The position numbers were made by a program, and so were the translations under genes. Below, piece after piece: positions 8,952 to 16,573 of a stretch of 64,000 nucleotides of DNA. This DNA is from an uncultured Collinsella sp. (GTDB taxonomy: Bacteria; Actinomycetota; Coriobacteriia; Coriobacteriales; Coriobacteriaceae). The DNA lies in NCBI GenBank assembly GCA_934654795.1, contig CAKUGT010000004.1, forward strand, positions 19,403 to 83,402, read 5' to 3'. Position 1 is the first letter of the stretch. Each line of letters begins with the position of its first letter. The notes under the pieces were generated by a model. It was given only the letters and a program-made list of their open reading frames with translations, searched no databases and was not told the DNA's origin.

Positions 8952-10614
8952 GAAGTTTAGCTCCTTCCCGATCTTGTTTGCGCTGCTCGCCCTCTTGGTC
9001 AGCACCTGCGCGGTCGTGTTCCCCGCCTCCGCGCAGGCCGCGCCGACCTCGACCGGTTCCATCACGGTGAGCGGCACCGTGGCGAGCAGCTACGACGCCT
9101 ACCAGATCTTTAGCGCCAACGTCGTCGACGGCGACAGCGACGCTAAGATCGCCACCGACCTCGCCTGGGCAAGCGACGCCGTGCGCGACGCCGCGCTGCC
9201 TGTGCTGCACAGCGCCGGCATGCCCAGTTCCCAGACCACCGCGCAGGAAGCTGCCGAGTGGCTCAACGCCGATTCTCACCTTACGAGCGCGCTGAGCGCA
9301 CAGCTCGCTCGTTCCCTCCAGAGCTCCGACGCCGTGTCCGTGCCCCTTAACGCGGGCACGACGACCGAGCTGTCCTGTGGCTACTGGCTCATCGTCGCCG
9401 ACGACGACGCCATCGCCCAGGGCGAGGTCGGCACCGCGCCGATCATGGTTCTGGTCGGCGGCAGCGCCGTCACCGTCAAGCCCAAGGCCGCCACTCCCAA
9501 GGTGGCCAAGCACGTGCTGGAGGACAGCACCGCCGCCTGGCAGAAGGCCGCCGACGCCACGGTCGCCGACGACCTGTACTGGCGCCTCTCGGCCACGGTT
9601 CCAGCGGGTCTTGCTGCCTACGATACCTATACGGTGCGGTTCGTCGACACCATGAGTGCGGGGCTCGACCCCTCCAAGGTGGCCGCGAGCATGCGCGTGT
9701 ACGTGGCGGCGGGCGCGGACGGCGGCTTCGACGCCGTCTCGGCCGGTAAGGACGGCCGCGCCGGCACCGACCCCGCGAAGGGCTGGACCGACATCACGGC
9801 CCAGTGCGCCACCAAGGTAACGGCCGACGGTAAGACCTTCACCGTGCGCACCGGCGACCTGATCGCCGCGCTCGGCGGGGCCGACGCCTTCGCCGCGGGC
9901 GCCCGCGTGGTCGCCGTGTACAACGCGCCGCTCAACAGCGCGTGCAACCACGGCATCGCGAAGGGCAACCCCAACGAGGTCTACCTGCGCTACCCGCGCT
10001 CTCCCTTTGCCGACCAGTCCGGCGACGCCGGCTTCACCCGCACGCCGAGCGACGATGCGTGCGCCTACACCTGGGATCTCGCGCTCACCAAGCGCGGCAG
10101 CGACGGCGACAAGCCGCTTGCCGGGGCGGTCCTGAGCATCGTAGACGACCGCGACCGCACGCTGGCGGCCGACGGCACGTGGGATGCGGAGGGCAAGGCC
10201 ACCGTCACCACGGGCGAGGACGGCCGCGTGACCGTCTCGGGCGTGGACTCGGGCAAGCTGGAAGTCCGCGAGCTCAAGGCACCCAAGGGCTACACCGCCT
10301 TTGAGGGTACGCGCTCCGTGACAGTCAAGGCCGAGGGCCTGGACGTCGACCAGGTGGCCGCCGCCAAGCCCAAGCTCACCATCACGGCCGAGTCGCCCCT
10401 GCGCGCCGACAGCGCGGACGGGTCGACGGGCAGCCTGGAGGCGTCGCTCATCAACACGCCCACCGGCACACCCCCTAGCATTACCACCGGAGGCTTTATG
10501 CCCTCGACTGGCGATATGGCAATGTACGCCGCGGCCGCCGCAGCGGTCGCCGGAGCCGCGCTCATCGTGGTCGCGCTCCTGGTCAAGCGGGGAGGTGGCA
10601 GCCATAAAGAGTAG
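8944..10614 (+). CDS. Minor pilin with D2 isopeptide and Cna-B domains, MPSTG anchor
   Basis: A 556-residue sortase-anchored pilin. The GTG start at 8944 lies inside the end of the previous gene, with GGGAGGTGA just upstream, which indicates translational coupling. A signal peptide spans about residues 1-33, ending near AQA. A fimbrial D2-type domain lies around residues 180-370, preceded by a possible pilin-lysine segment VKPKAATPK. A Cna-B domain (about 380-470) ends with the E-box LEVRELKAPKGY. The wall-sorting signal is MPSTG, not the usual LPxTG, followed by an Ala/Val helix and KRGGG. Its codons are far more G/C-biased than those of the pilin genes on both sides, so the operon looks mosaic. 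It may be a basal or minor shaft subunit. Confidence 0.87.
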   Translation: MNKKFSSFPILFALLALLVSTCAVVFPASAQAAPTSTGSITVSGTVASSYDAYQIFSANVVDGDSDAKIATDLAWASDAVRDAALPVLHSAGMPSSQTTAQEAAEWLNADSHLTSALSAQLARSLQSSDAVSVPLNAGTTTELSCGYWLIVADDDAIAQGEVGTAPIMVLVGGSAVTVKPKAATPKVAKHVLEDSTAAWQKAADATVADDLYWRLSATVPAGLAAYDTYTVRFVDTMSAGLDPSKVAASMRVYVAAGADGGFDAVSAGKDGRAGTDPAKGWTDITAQCATKVTADGKTFTVRTGDLIAALGGADAFAAGARVVAVYNAPLNSACNHGIAKGNPNEVYLRYPRSPFADQSGDAGFTRTPSDDACAYTWDLALTKRGSDGDKPLAGAVLSIVDDRDRTLAADGTWDAEGKATVTTGEDGRVTVSGVDSGKLEVRELKAPKGYTAFEGTRSVTVKAEGLDVDQVAAAKPKLTITAESPLRADSADGSTGSLEASLINTPTGTPPSITTGGFMPSTGDMAMYAAAAAAVAGAALIVVALLVKRGGGSHKE

Positions 10615-10722
10615 CTGGCAGCCCCACAGAGAGCGGGGCGAGACGTAGCGAAGTAAATGCTAAGACACAGACAGACGGATTTAGATCAAACGGACTTCAA
10701 GCAGAAAGCAGAGGAAAAGAAG

Positions 10723-12510
10723 ATGAGCATGAGCAAGAACATCGCACGCCTGGCAGTAACCGCCGGCCTCACAGCAGCGCTGAGCTTCGGCGGAGTCATG
10801 GCCCCGGTGACCATGGCGTTTGCTGATGGTACGCCGACGGTGTCCCAGAGCGGCAACGTGACGATCAAGGAGGAAATCTACACGGATACAGCCTTTAAGG
10901 GTATCCAGATTTTCAAGGCAACGGTCACACAGGATCAGAAGGAAGACGGCACCTGGAATGGGTCCAAGACGCTCTCTGATATCACTTGGGCATCGCCTGA
11001 TGTTATGAATGTTGTGACTAGTGCATTTGCTGGCGTCGCGGGAACTCCTGCTGCGAATGCAGGCGCTCAGGCTTGGGCCAAGTACATTAAAGATAATGCC
11101 GGTGAAAAAGTTGGCCAGACTGCCAAGGTTGACGCTGACTCCACGTTGGATAAGATCGCTGCCGCACTTGAGGACTCGACTCTAACCTGGAAAAACCCAA
11201 GCGATTCCAGCAAGGGAGACTTTAAGACTTTAGACGCCGGCTATTGGCTCTTTGTGACTGCAAATGTTGGTTCGACCACATCTAGCGATTCGGCCAACGG
11301 CAATACCGACGCCCATACCTCGCCAATTTTTGCCGTCGTTGGTGGCGAAGACGTGAATGTTGATTCTAAAAAGGATGTCCCCAACGTGACCAAGGCCGTT
11401 AAGGACGACAATAATGGCAGCTTTGTGGATTCGAGCAAAGTTGTTCCCGAGGGCTCTTCTCGAGATGTCTTTACGGCGCCCAATAGGGTTGCGGACTCTG
11501 CATCCGATCAGCTGGTTGAGTATCAGCTTGCAGGTACCGTGGCCAGCAATATCAATACTTATAAAGAGTACAGCTATACCTTCACCGATAATCTGCCTAA
11601 TACGATGGTGCCCGAGCTTAACGGCAATGATCCCGTTGTCGAGGTCAAGATTGGCGATCAGGTTGTTCATCCGAGTAGCTACAACAAAAGTTATGTAGAT
11701 GGCAAACTTGAGGTTTCGTTCTCAAATCTGAAAAATGCCCATGCGAAAAATGAAGATGATACCGAGGGCGCAATCATTAACGTTGATGGCAACTCAAAGG
11801 TCTATGTGAACTATAAGGCAAAGCTTGACCCCAAGAAGGTTAAGGCCGATATGCTCGGTAAAGGCCAGAAGAACACCGTTACTCTGACCTATTCCAATAA
11901 CCCTCACTCTACTACCGAAACGGGCACGACAGTCGTACATCCCGCTTATGATTACACCTACGGCATTGACGTCACCAAGGTTGGTGATGAGGAAACCCCT
12001 AAGAAGCTCTCTGGTGTTGTGTTTAAGCTGCAGGAGAAGATCGGCGGCACTGTCGAGGACAAGTACATTGATGCTAACGGAGTAAAGCAGGCGAACGCCG
12101 AGAATGCCAAGCTCACCACGACCGCGGACGGCAAGATTAGCGTCATCGGTCTCGATGAGGGCACTTACGTCCTCACGGAGGTCACGCCCGCGCCTGGCTA
12201 CGATAACTCTCACGGCAACAAGGGCATCACGTTCACCATTACGCGTGGTACGCTTTCCGAGAGCGACGCCACCGTGGTAAATCCTGCGGTTGCGGTAGCT
12301 GACGGAGACAATACGGGCCTCGTTAAAGCTGACGACTCCACGAACGGTATGGTGCACCTCATCGTTACCGATAAGAAGGGCTCTGGCCTTCCCCTCACCG
12401 GCCTTAACGGCGTGACCTTCACTTGGATTGCTGGTGGCGCGGTGCTGTGCATCGGCGTGGCGCACCTCATCCGCAGCCGTAAGCAGGCTGAGGAGTCCGA
12501 GCAGGAGTAA
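10723..12510 (+). CDS. Major pilin (FimA/SpaA type) with LPLTG sorting signal
   Basis: A 595-residue shaft pilin. The ATG at 10723 was chosen because GAGGAA lies six bases upstream and it gives a clean signal peptide cut near FADG. Domain order: an N-terminal domain, a segment with VDSKKDVPNVTK that could carry the lysine joined by the sortase, a fimbrial D2 isopeptide domain (about 235-410), and a Cna-B domain (about 420-530) with the E-box TYVLTEVTPAPGY. The C-terminus has LPLTG, a hydrophobic helix and a basic tail. It follows the minor pilin by about 108 bases and is followed by a strong terminator. The order tip, minor, major and then a class C sortase matches known actinobacterial and streptococcal pilus loci. 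Confidence 0.9.
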   Translation: MSMSKNIARLAVTAGLTAALSFGGVMAPVTMAFADGTPTVSQSGNVTIKEEIYTDTAFKGIQIFKATVTQDQKEDGTWNGSKTLSDITWASPDVMNVVTSAFAGVAGTPAANAGAQAWAKYIKDNAGEKVGQTAKVDADSTLDKIAAALEDSTLTWKNPSDSSKGDFKTLDAGYWLFVTANVGSTTSSDSANGNTDAHTSPIFAVVGGEDVNVDSKKDVPNVTKAVKDDNNGSFVDSSKVVPEGSSRDVFTAPNRVADSASDQLVEYQLAGTVASNINTYKEYSYTFTDNLPNTMVPELNGNDPVVEVKIGDQVVHPSSYNKSYVDGKLEVSFSNLKNAHAKNEDDTEGAIINVDGNSKVYVNYKAKLDPKKVKADMLGKGQKNTVTLTYSNNPHSTTETGTTVVHPAYDYTYGIDVTKVGDEETPKKLSGVVFKLQEKIGGTVEDKYIDANGVKQANAENAKLTTTADGKISVIGLDEGTYVLTEVTPAPGYDNSHGNKGITFTITRGTLSESDATVVNPAVAVADGDNTGLVKADDSTNGMVHLIVTDKKGSGLPLTGLNGVTFTWIAGGAVLCIGVAHLIRSRKQAEESEQE

Positions 12511-12610
12511 CGCTCGCTCACCCATCCCTTTGGCAGGTGGGATGTGATGGCCATGAGACTTGCGGACACTTTTCTCGTCCATCGATGTTCTTGCTTTGCC
12601 ATTCTCTTTT

Positions 12611-12649
12611 CGGGGCAGACTCCGCACTGGAGTTTGCCCCGTTCTTTTT
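12611..12649 (+). terminator. Strong intrinsic terminator of the pilin operon
   Basis: A 13-bp stem (CGGGGCAGACTCC with GGAGTTTGCCCCG), a 5-base loop and the tail TTCTTTTT lie 100 bases after the major pilin stop. The sortase gene further on therefore probably has its own promoter. Confidence 0.9.
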
Positions 12650-12660
12650 GGACAACACAG

Positions 12661-12793
12661 GCAGCCTCCACCGTCCGGTGCGGACTCATCCGTCATCGCG
12701 TTTCTTGACTCGTATGAGATTCGGTTTAAGGTCCGTAGGCGCACGCGCGGTGCGGACGGTAGAAGGCATTTGCGCCGCAACAAGCGCAAATAA
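12661..12793 (+). pseudogene. Broken duplicate of the small membrane-protein gene at 13115
   Basis: The last 33 codons (VIAFLDSYEIRFKVRRR... ending NKRK, stop at 12791-12793) match the intact gene at 13115-13264 almost residue for residue. Upstream of the shared part the DNA is still recognisably related, but the reading frame is shifted and the start codon and ribosome site are missing. The pilin terminator lies just upstream. The copy is best read as a decayed duplicate. Confidence 0.7.
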
Positions 12794-12943
12794 GAATGCC
12801 CGGGGTTAGAGGCCCGGGCATTTAACAAAACCAGAAAACTAGGCCGCCCGCGCTTTCGATCACTTACGCGGGATGCGTCGTTTCCTGTATCGATTCTATC
12901 CTGAATCGCCCCGCCGATCTGGGATATTCTAAAAACTCAAATA
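12692..12943 (+). repeat. About 250-bp duplicated segment, copy 1
   Basis: This copy runs from the small gene's 3' half through a GCCCGGG hairpin and a GATTCTATCC...GGGATATTCTAAAAA tail, and is repeated at 13166-13412. Many single-base differences but the same order of blocks show an old local duplication. Confidence 0.8.
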
Positions 12944-13114
12944 CGCCGGACAATCCATCGGCCAGGTTCCGCTGGACGATGGATTGTGTGTAACTATCGA
13001 ACAAATGTTTGCAAAAATTGCGTTTGCCAGACGTGGGTGCGTGCGCTCGCAGTAAAATGGCCTTGCGACGCATCTCGTGCGCGGGCGGCCGACGACTCGA
13101 TCGGAGGTCCCCAA

Positions 13115-13264
13115 ATGCTGAAATTCCTTAACGTGCTCGCCGCCCTCGCGGCGGTGGGCTCGTTCGTCATCGCGTTTTTTGACTCGTATGAGGTTCGGTT
13201 TAAGGTCCGTAGGCGCTCGCGCGGTGTGGACGGTTCTCGGCGTTTGCGCCGCAAGCGCAAATAA
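13115..13264 (+). CDS. Small single-span membrane protein with basic tail, function unknown
   Basis: A 49-residue protein with one hydrophobic helix (about residues 3-24) followed by a very basic, Arg/Lys-rich tail (KVRRRSRG ... RRKRK). The ATG at 13115 has GGAGG seven bases upstream, so it is probably translated. It would sit in the membrane with the basic tail inside. It lies between the pilin terminator and the sortase gene and has a broken duplicate 474 bases upstream. No family is recognised. A role in pilus or envelope assembly is only suggested by position. Confidence 0.6.
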   Translation: MLKFLNVLAALAAVGSFVIAFFDSYEVRFKVRRRSRGVDGSRRLRRKRK

Positions 13265-13412
13265 GAACGGCCGGGGTTGCAGCCCGGCCGTTTAACACGT
13301 TAGAAAACTAGGCCGCCCGCGCTCCTTAACACTTACGCGGGATGCGTCGTTTTCTACAAACATTCTATCCCGAATCGCCCCGCCGATTCGGGATATTCTA
13401 AAAACGCAAATA
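13166..13412 (+). repeat. About 250-bp duplicated segment, copy 2
   Basis: Second copy of the block at 12692-12943. It contains the 3' half of the intact small gene, the hairpin CGGCCGGG/CCCGGCCG at about 13267-13290, and the shared AACTAGGCCGCCCGCGCT and GGGATATTCTAAAAA sequences. The hairpin may terminate the small gene's transcript. Confidence 0.8.
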
Positions 13413-13524
13413 TGAGCCCATGCCCGCGCCGCGCAATACTGTCTAGCTGCGTTGCGCGTCATATGAGCTTGCGAATCGGCTATTATTTGTTTAGACAACT
13501 TGAGCTGTAGAGGAGTGATCGGCG

Positions 13525-14463
13525 ATGGTGCAGGGCGCCAAACACATGAAGAGCGATAACGCCGCGGACAACGGTGGCTCAAGTCCCCAGCCCAAACCTC
13601 AACCAAAGCCTAAGCGTCGCCGCAAGCGACTGCCGCGTTGGGCCGACCGGCTCATCACCGTCGTCATCATCCTTATCGGCGTGGGCCTTATGACCTGGCC
13701 GTGGATCTTGGACCGGCTCGAGGCTTCGGGCGTGTTCAACCAGATCAGCACCGTGTCCAGCACCGTGGACGCGCTCTCCGAAGAAGAGCGCGAGCGCATT
13801 CTACTGCAGGCGCGCTCCTTTAACGAGCAGCTTGCCGGCGAGGCCACCGAGCTTCCTGCCGACCAGATCGAGCCCTACGATCAGCAGCTTATCTTTGACC
13901 GCGACCCTATGATGAGCTGGGTCGAGATCCCCTCCATCGATGTGAGCATGCCCATCTACCACGGCACGAGCGAGGAAGTCCTTATGGCGGGCGTCGGCCA
14001 CCTGGAGGGCACGAGCCTGCCGGTGGGCGGCACCTCGACGCATTGCGTGCTCACCGCGCACTCGGGCATGCGCAACCTGAGCATGTTCGACGACATCCAC
14101 TCGCTGGAGCCCGGCGACCTGGTGCTGCTGCACACCATGAACAAGACGCTCGCCTATAAGATGGTGGACTCCGAGGTGGTGCTGCCCGAGGAGATGGAGT
14201 CGCTGACCATCGAGCCCGGCGCCGACAAGGTGACGCTCGTCACCTGCACGCCCTATGGCGTGAACGACCATCGCCTGCTGGTGCATTGCGTGCGCACCAA
14301 GTACAACAAGAAGGACGTCGACAAGCAAAAGTCGCTGGCCGGTCGCCACTGGGGCAAGCGCGAGTTTGCCGTGCTCATCGTGATCGTGGCCATTGTGCTG
14401 TTGCTGCTGGACATCGTGATCCACGCGGTCCGCAAGCGCCGCAAGGCCAAGGCCTCGGCATAA
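13525..14463 (+). CDS. Class C (pilin-polymerising) sortase
   Basis: A 312-residue membrane transpeptidase that joins pilins through lysine isopeptide bonds and cuts their LPxTG-like signals. A Pro/Lys/Arg-rich cytoplasmic start is followed by a helix at about residues 41-60. The catalytic His is in LTAHSGM (about 177). The active Cys is in TLVTCTPYG (about 239), and the catalytic Arg is in the following HRLLVHC. A second hydrophobic helix and a basic tail near the C-terminus are typical of class C enzymes. A lid-like segment may be FDRDPMM, which has Asp-Arg-Asp rather than the usual DPF/W form. The ATG at 13525 follows GAGGAG. It serves the three upstream pilins. Confidence 0.92.
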   Translation: MVQGAKHMKSDNAADNGGSSPQPKPQPKPKRRRKRLPRWADRLITVVIILIGVGLMTWPWILDRLEASGVFNQISTVSSTVDALSEEERERILLQARSFNEQLAGEATELPADQIEPYDQQLIFDRDPMMSWVEIPSIDVSMPIYHGTSEEVLMAGVGHLEGTSLPVGGTSTHCVLTAHSGMRNLSMFDDIHSLEPGDLVLLHTMNKTLAYKMVDSEVVLPEEMESLTIEPGADKVTLVTCTPYGVNDHRLLVHCVRTKYNKKDVDKQKSLAGRHWGKREFAVLIVIVAIVLLLLDIVIHAVRKRRKAKASA

Positions 14464-14476
14464 GACATTCTCCAGA

Positions 14477-14511
14477 ACCATCACAATGGGGACAGGCACC
14501 TTTGTGGCGGT
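14477..14511. repeat. R2-family palindrome after the sortase gene
   Basis: ACCATCACAA pairs imperfectly with TTTGTGGCGGT around TGGGGACAGGCACC. It directly follows the sortase stop and precedes an R1 copy, the same pairing of families seen after the MFS gene in reversed order. Confidence 0.6.
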
Positions 14512-14521
14512 CGGGACTTCC

Positions 14522-14586
14522 AAACCGTCCCAACATTCGACGAAAATCGCGATTTTGCCGAAAAACGTCGAATGTTGGGACGGTTT
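14522..14586. repeat. 65-bp palindromic intergenic repeat, family R1 copy c
   Basis: The arms match copy a exactly over AAACCGTCCCAACATTCGA; the loop matches copy b (AAAATCGCGATTTTGCC). It lies 58 bases after the sortase stop. Confidence 0.85.
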
Positions 14587-14747
14587 TCGTTGTGGGCGGG
14601 ACGGTTTCCGCCGCAGGTCCGCCGGACCAGCCCTGCCAACCCGCCGTCCTCGTTACGTTTTCGCTGCATTTAGGTAAAGCGTCTGCTCCAAGCCGGCATT
14701 GCCCTGTATACTAGAGCGGTTTAACTGTTATGCGGAAGGGAGCGCCT

Positions 14748-15059
14748 ATGGCACTCAGCGAGAAAGACGTGCGCGGCATCGCCGAGTACGCAAAGATCGC
14801 ACTGACCGATGACGAGCTCACCCAGATGACGTCCTACATGAACGACGCCGTCCAGATGCTCGAGCCTGTCTTGCAATATGACTTGCCCGACGTGGAGCCC
14901 ACGTTCCATCCCATCGGAAGCCTGTCCAACGTGATGGGCGACGACCTGCGCGAGCCCGAGCGCGACCTGCCGCTCGACGTTGCGCTGGAAAACGCCGGCA
15001 GCGCGCGCGACCGCTACTTCCGCGTGCCGTCCATTTTGGGAGAGGGGGAGAGCGAGTAA
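14748..15059 (+). CDS. gatC: Asp-tRNA(Asn)/Glu-tRNA(Gln) amidotransferase subunit C
   Basis: A 103-residue subunit that stabilises the GatA-GatB contact in the enzyme that turns misacylated Glu-tRNA(Gln) (or Asp-tRNA(Asn)) into the amide form. The family pattern is visible: helical N-terminus (VRGIAEYAKIALTDDE), the MLEPVLQYD region, and the C-terminal DVEPTFHPIG with LREPERDLPL. The ATG at 14748 follows GGAAGGGA. The last base of its stop codon overlaps the gatA ATG. It is the first gene of a tight gatC-gatA-gatB operon. A TATACT near 14707 may be its promoter -10 box. Confidence 0.95.
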   Translation: MALSEKDVRGIAEYAKIALTDDELTQMTSYMNDAVQMLEPVLQYDLPDVEPTFHPIGSLSNVMGDDLREPERDLPLDVALENAGSARDRYFRVPSILGEGESE

Positions 15060-16573
15060 TGGCTCAGAGCTTCGATTCCCTTACCGCCGCCCAGATCGCC
15101 GCGGGCGTTGCCGCCGGCGACTTTACCGCTACCGAGGTGGCCCAGGCCTCCCTTGCCGCCATCGAGGCGCGCGAGGGCGGAGTCCAGGCGTTCCTGCAGG
15201 TGTCGCCCGAGCTCGCGCTCGAGGCCGCCGCGCGCGTGGATGCCGACCGTGCCGCCGGCAAGCCGCTGCCCCCGCTCGCGGGCGTGCCGCTGGCCATCAA
15301 GGACAACATGAACCTCGTGGGCACGCGCACCACCTGCGCTTCCCGCATGCTCGGGGATTACCAGAGCGTCTACACTGCCACCTGCGTCCAGCGCATGCTC
15401 GACGCCGGCTGCCTGCCCATGGGCAAGGCCAACATGGACGAGTTCGCCTTTGGTAGCTCTACCGAGAGCTCGGCCTTTCACCGCACCAACAACCCCTGGG
15501 ATACCGAACGCGTGCCCGGCGGCTCCTCGGGCGGCTCCGCTGCCGCCGTCGCCGCGGGCGAGGTCGCGCTCTCGCTGGGCTCGGACACCGGCGGCTCCAT
15601 CCGCCAGCCGGCGGCACTCTGCGGCGTGGTGGGCCTTAAGCCCACGTACGGCGCCGTGAGCCGTTACGGCGTGGTGGCCTTTGGCTCGTCGCTCGACCAG
15701 GTTGGTCCCTTCGGCCGCACGGTCGAGGACGTCGCGCTGGCCATGAACGCGCTTACCGGCGCGGGTCACGATCCGTACGACTGCACCAGCCAGGACTGCG
15801 CCGTCGACTTTACCGAGCACCTCAACGACAGCATCGAGGGCAAGCGCGTGGGCATCATCCCCGCGTTTATGGAGGCCGAGGGCCTAACGCCCGAGGTCAA
15901 GGCCGCTGTTCAGCGCGCTGCCCAGGAGCTGCAGAACCAGGGTGCCGAGCTGGTCGAGGTCGACCTGCCGCACCTGGACGCCGCCATCGCCGCCTACTAC
16001 GTCATCGGCCCGGCCGAGGCGTTCTCCAACCTGGCCCGCTTCGACGGCATTCGCTATGGCTACCAGGAGGAGGGCTGCGCCAACCTGTCCGACCAGAGCT
16101 CGCTTTCGCGCGCCCACGGCTTTGGCGCCGAGGCCAAGCGCCGTCAGATGCTCGGCGCCTACCTGCTGAGCTCGGGCGTGTACGACAAGTACTACTACGC
16201 TGCGCAGAAAGCCCGCACGCTTATCACGCAGGACTACGACGCCGCATATGCCAAGGTGGACACGATCCTGATGCCCGCCTCGCCGCGCACGGCCTTTAAG
16301 TTTGGCGAGATCAGCGACCCCACGCAGATGTATCTCTCCGACCTGTACACCATTTCGCTCAACATTTGCGGCAACGGTGGCATCTCGGTGCCGCTGGGCC
16401 TGGGCGAGGACAGCAAGCTGCCCGTTTCTGCCCAGCTGGTGGGTCCGGCCTTTAAGGACCGTCAGCTGCTCACGTTTGCCCGCGCCCTGGAGCGCGGCTT
16501 TGCCGATGCCGCCACGGGCGCGCCCGCGCTTTCCGTCGCGCCCGATTTTGCCGGGAAGGGAGGCGAGCTGTAA
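15059..16573 (+). CDS. gatA: Asp-tRNA(Asn)/Glu-tRNA(Gln) amidotransferase subunit A (amidase)
   Basis: A 504-residue amidase-signature subunit that releases ammonia from glutamine for the GatB active site. The Ser-cisSer-Lys triad is visible: Lys in PLAIKDN (about residue 80), the Gly/Ser-rich PGGSSGGSAAAV (about 153-164) and the nucleophile in GSDTGGSIRQPAA (about 178). Length and overall order fit GatA rather than a generic amidase, as does its place between gatC and gatB. Start and stop both overlap the neighbouring genes by one base, so translation is coupled. Confidence 0.97.
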   Translation: MAQSFDSLTAAQIAAGVAAGDFTATEVAQASLAAIEAREGGVQAFLQVSPELALEAAARVDADRAAGKPLPPLAGVPLAIKDNMNLVGTRTTCASRMLGDYQSVYTATCVQRMLDAGCLPMGKANMDEFAFGSSTESSAFHRTNNPWDTERVPGGSSGGSAAAVAAGEVALSLGSDTGGSIRQPAALCGVVGLKPTYGAVSRYGVVAFGSSLDQVGPFGRTVEDVALAMNALTGAGHDPYDCTSQDCAVDFTEHLNDSIEGKRVGIIPAFMEAEGLTPEVKAAVQRAAQELQNQGAELVEVDLPHLDAAIAAYYVIGPAEAFSNLARFDGIRYGYQEEGCANLSDQSSLSRAHGFGAEAKRRQMLGAYLLSSGVYDKYYYAAQKARTLITQDYDAAYAKVDTILMPASPRTAFKFGEISDPTQMYLSDLYTISLNICGNGGISVPLGLGEDSKLPVSAQLVGPAFKDRQLLTFARALERGFADAATGAPALSVAPDFAGKGGEL

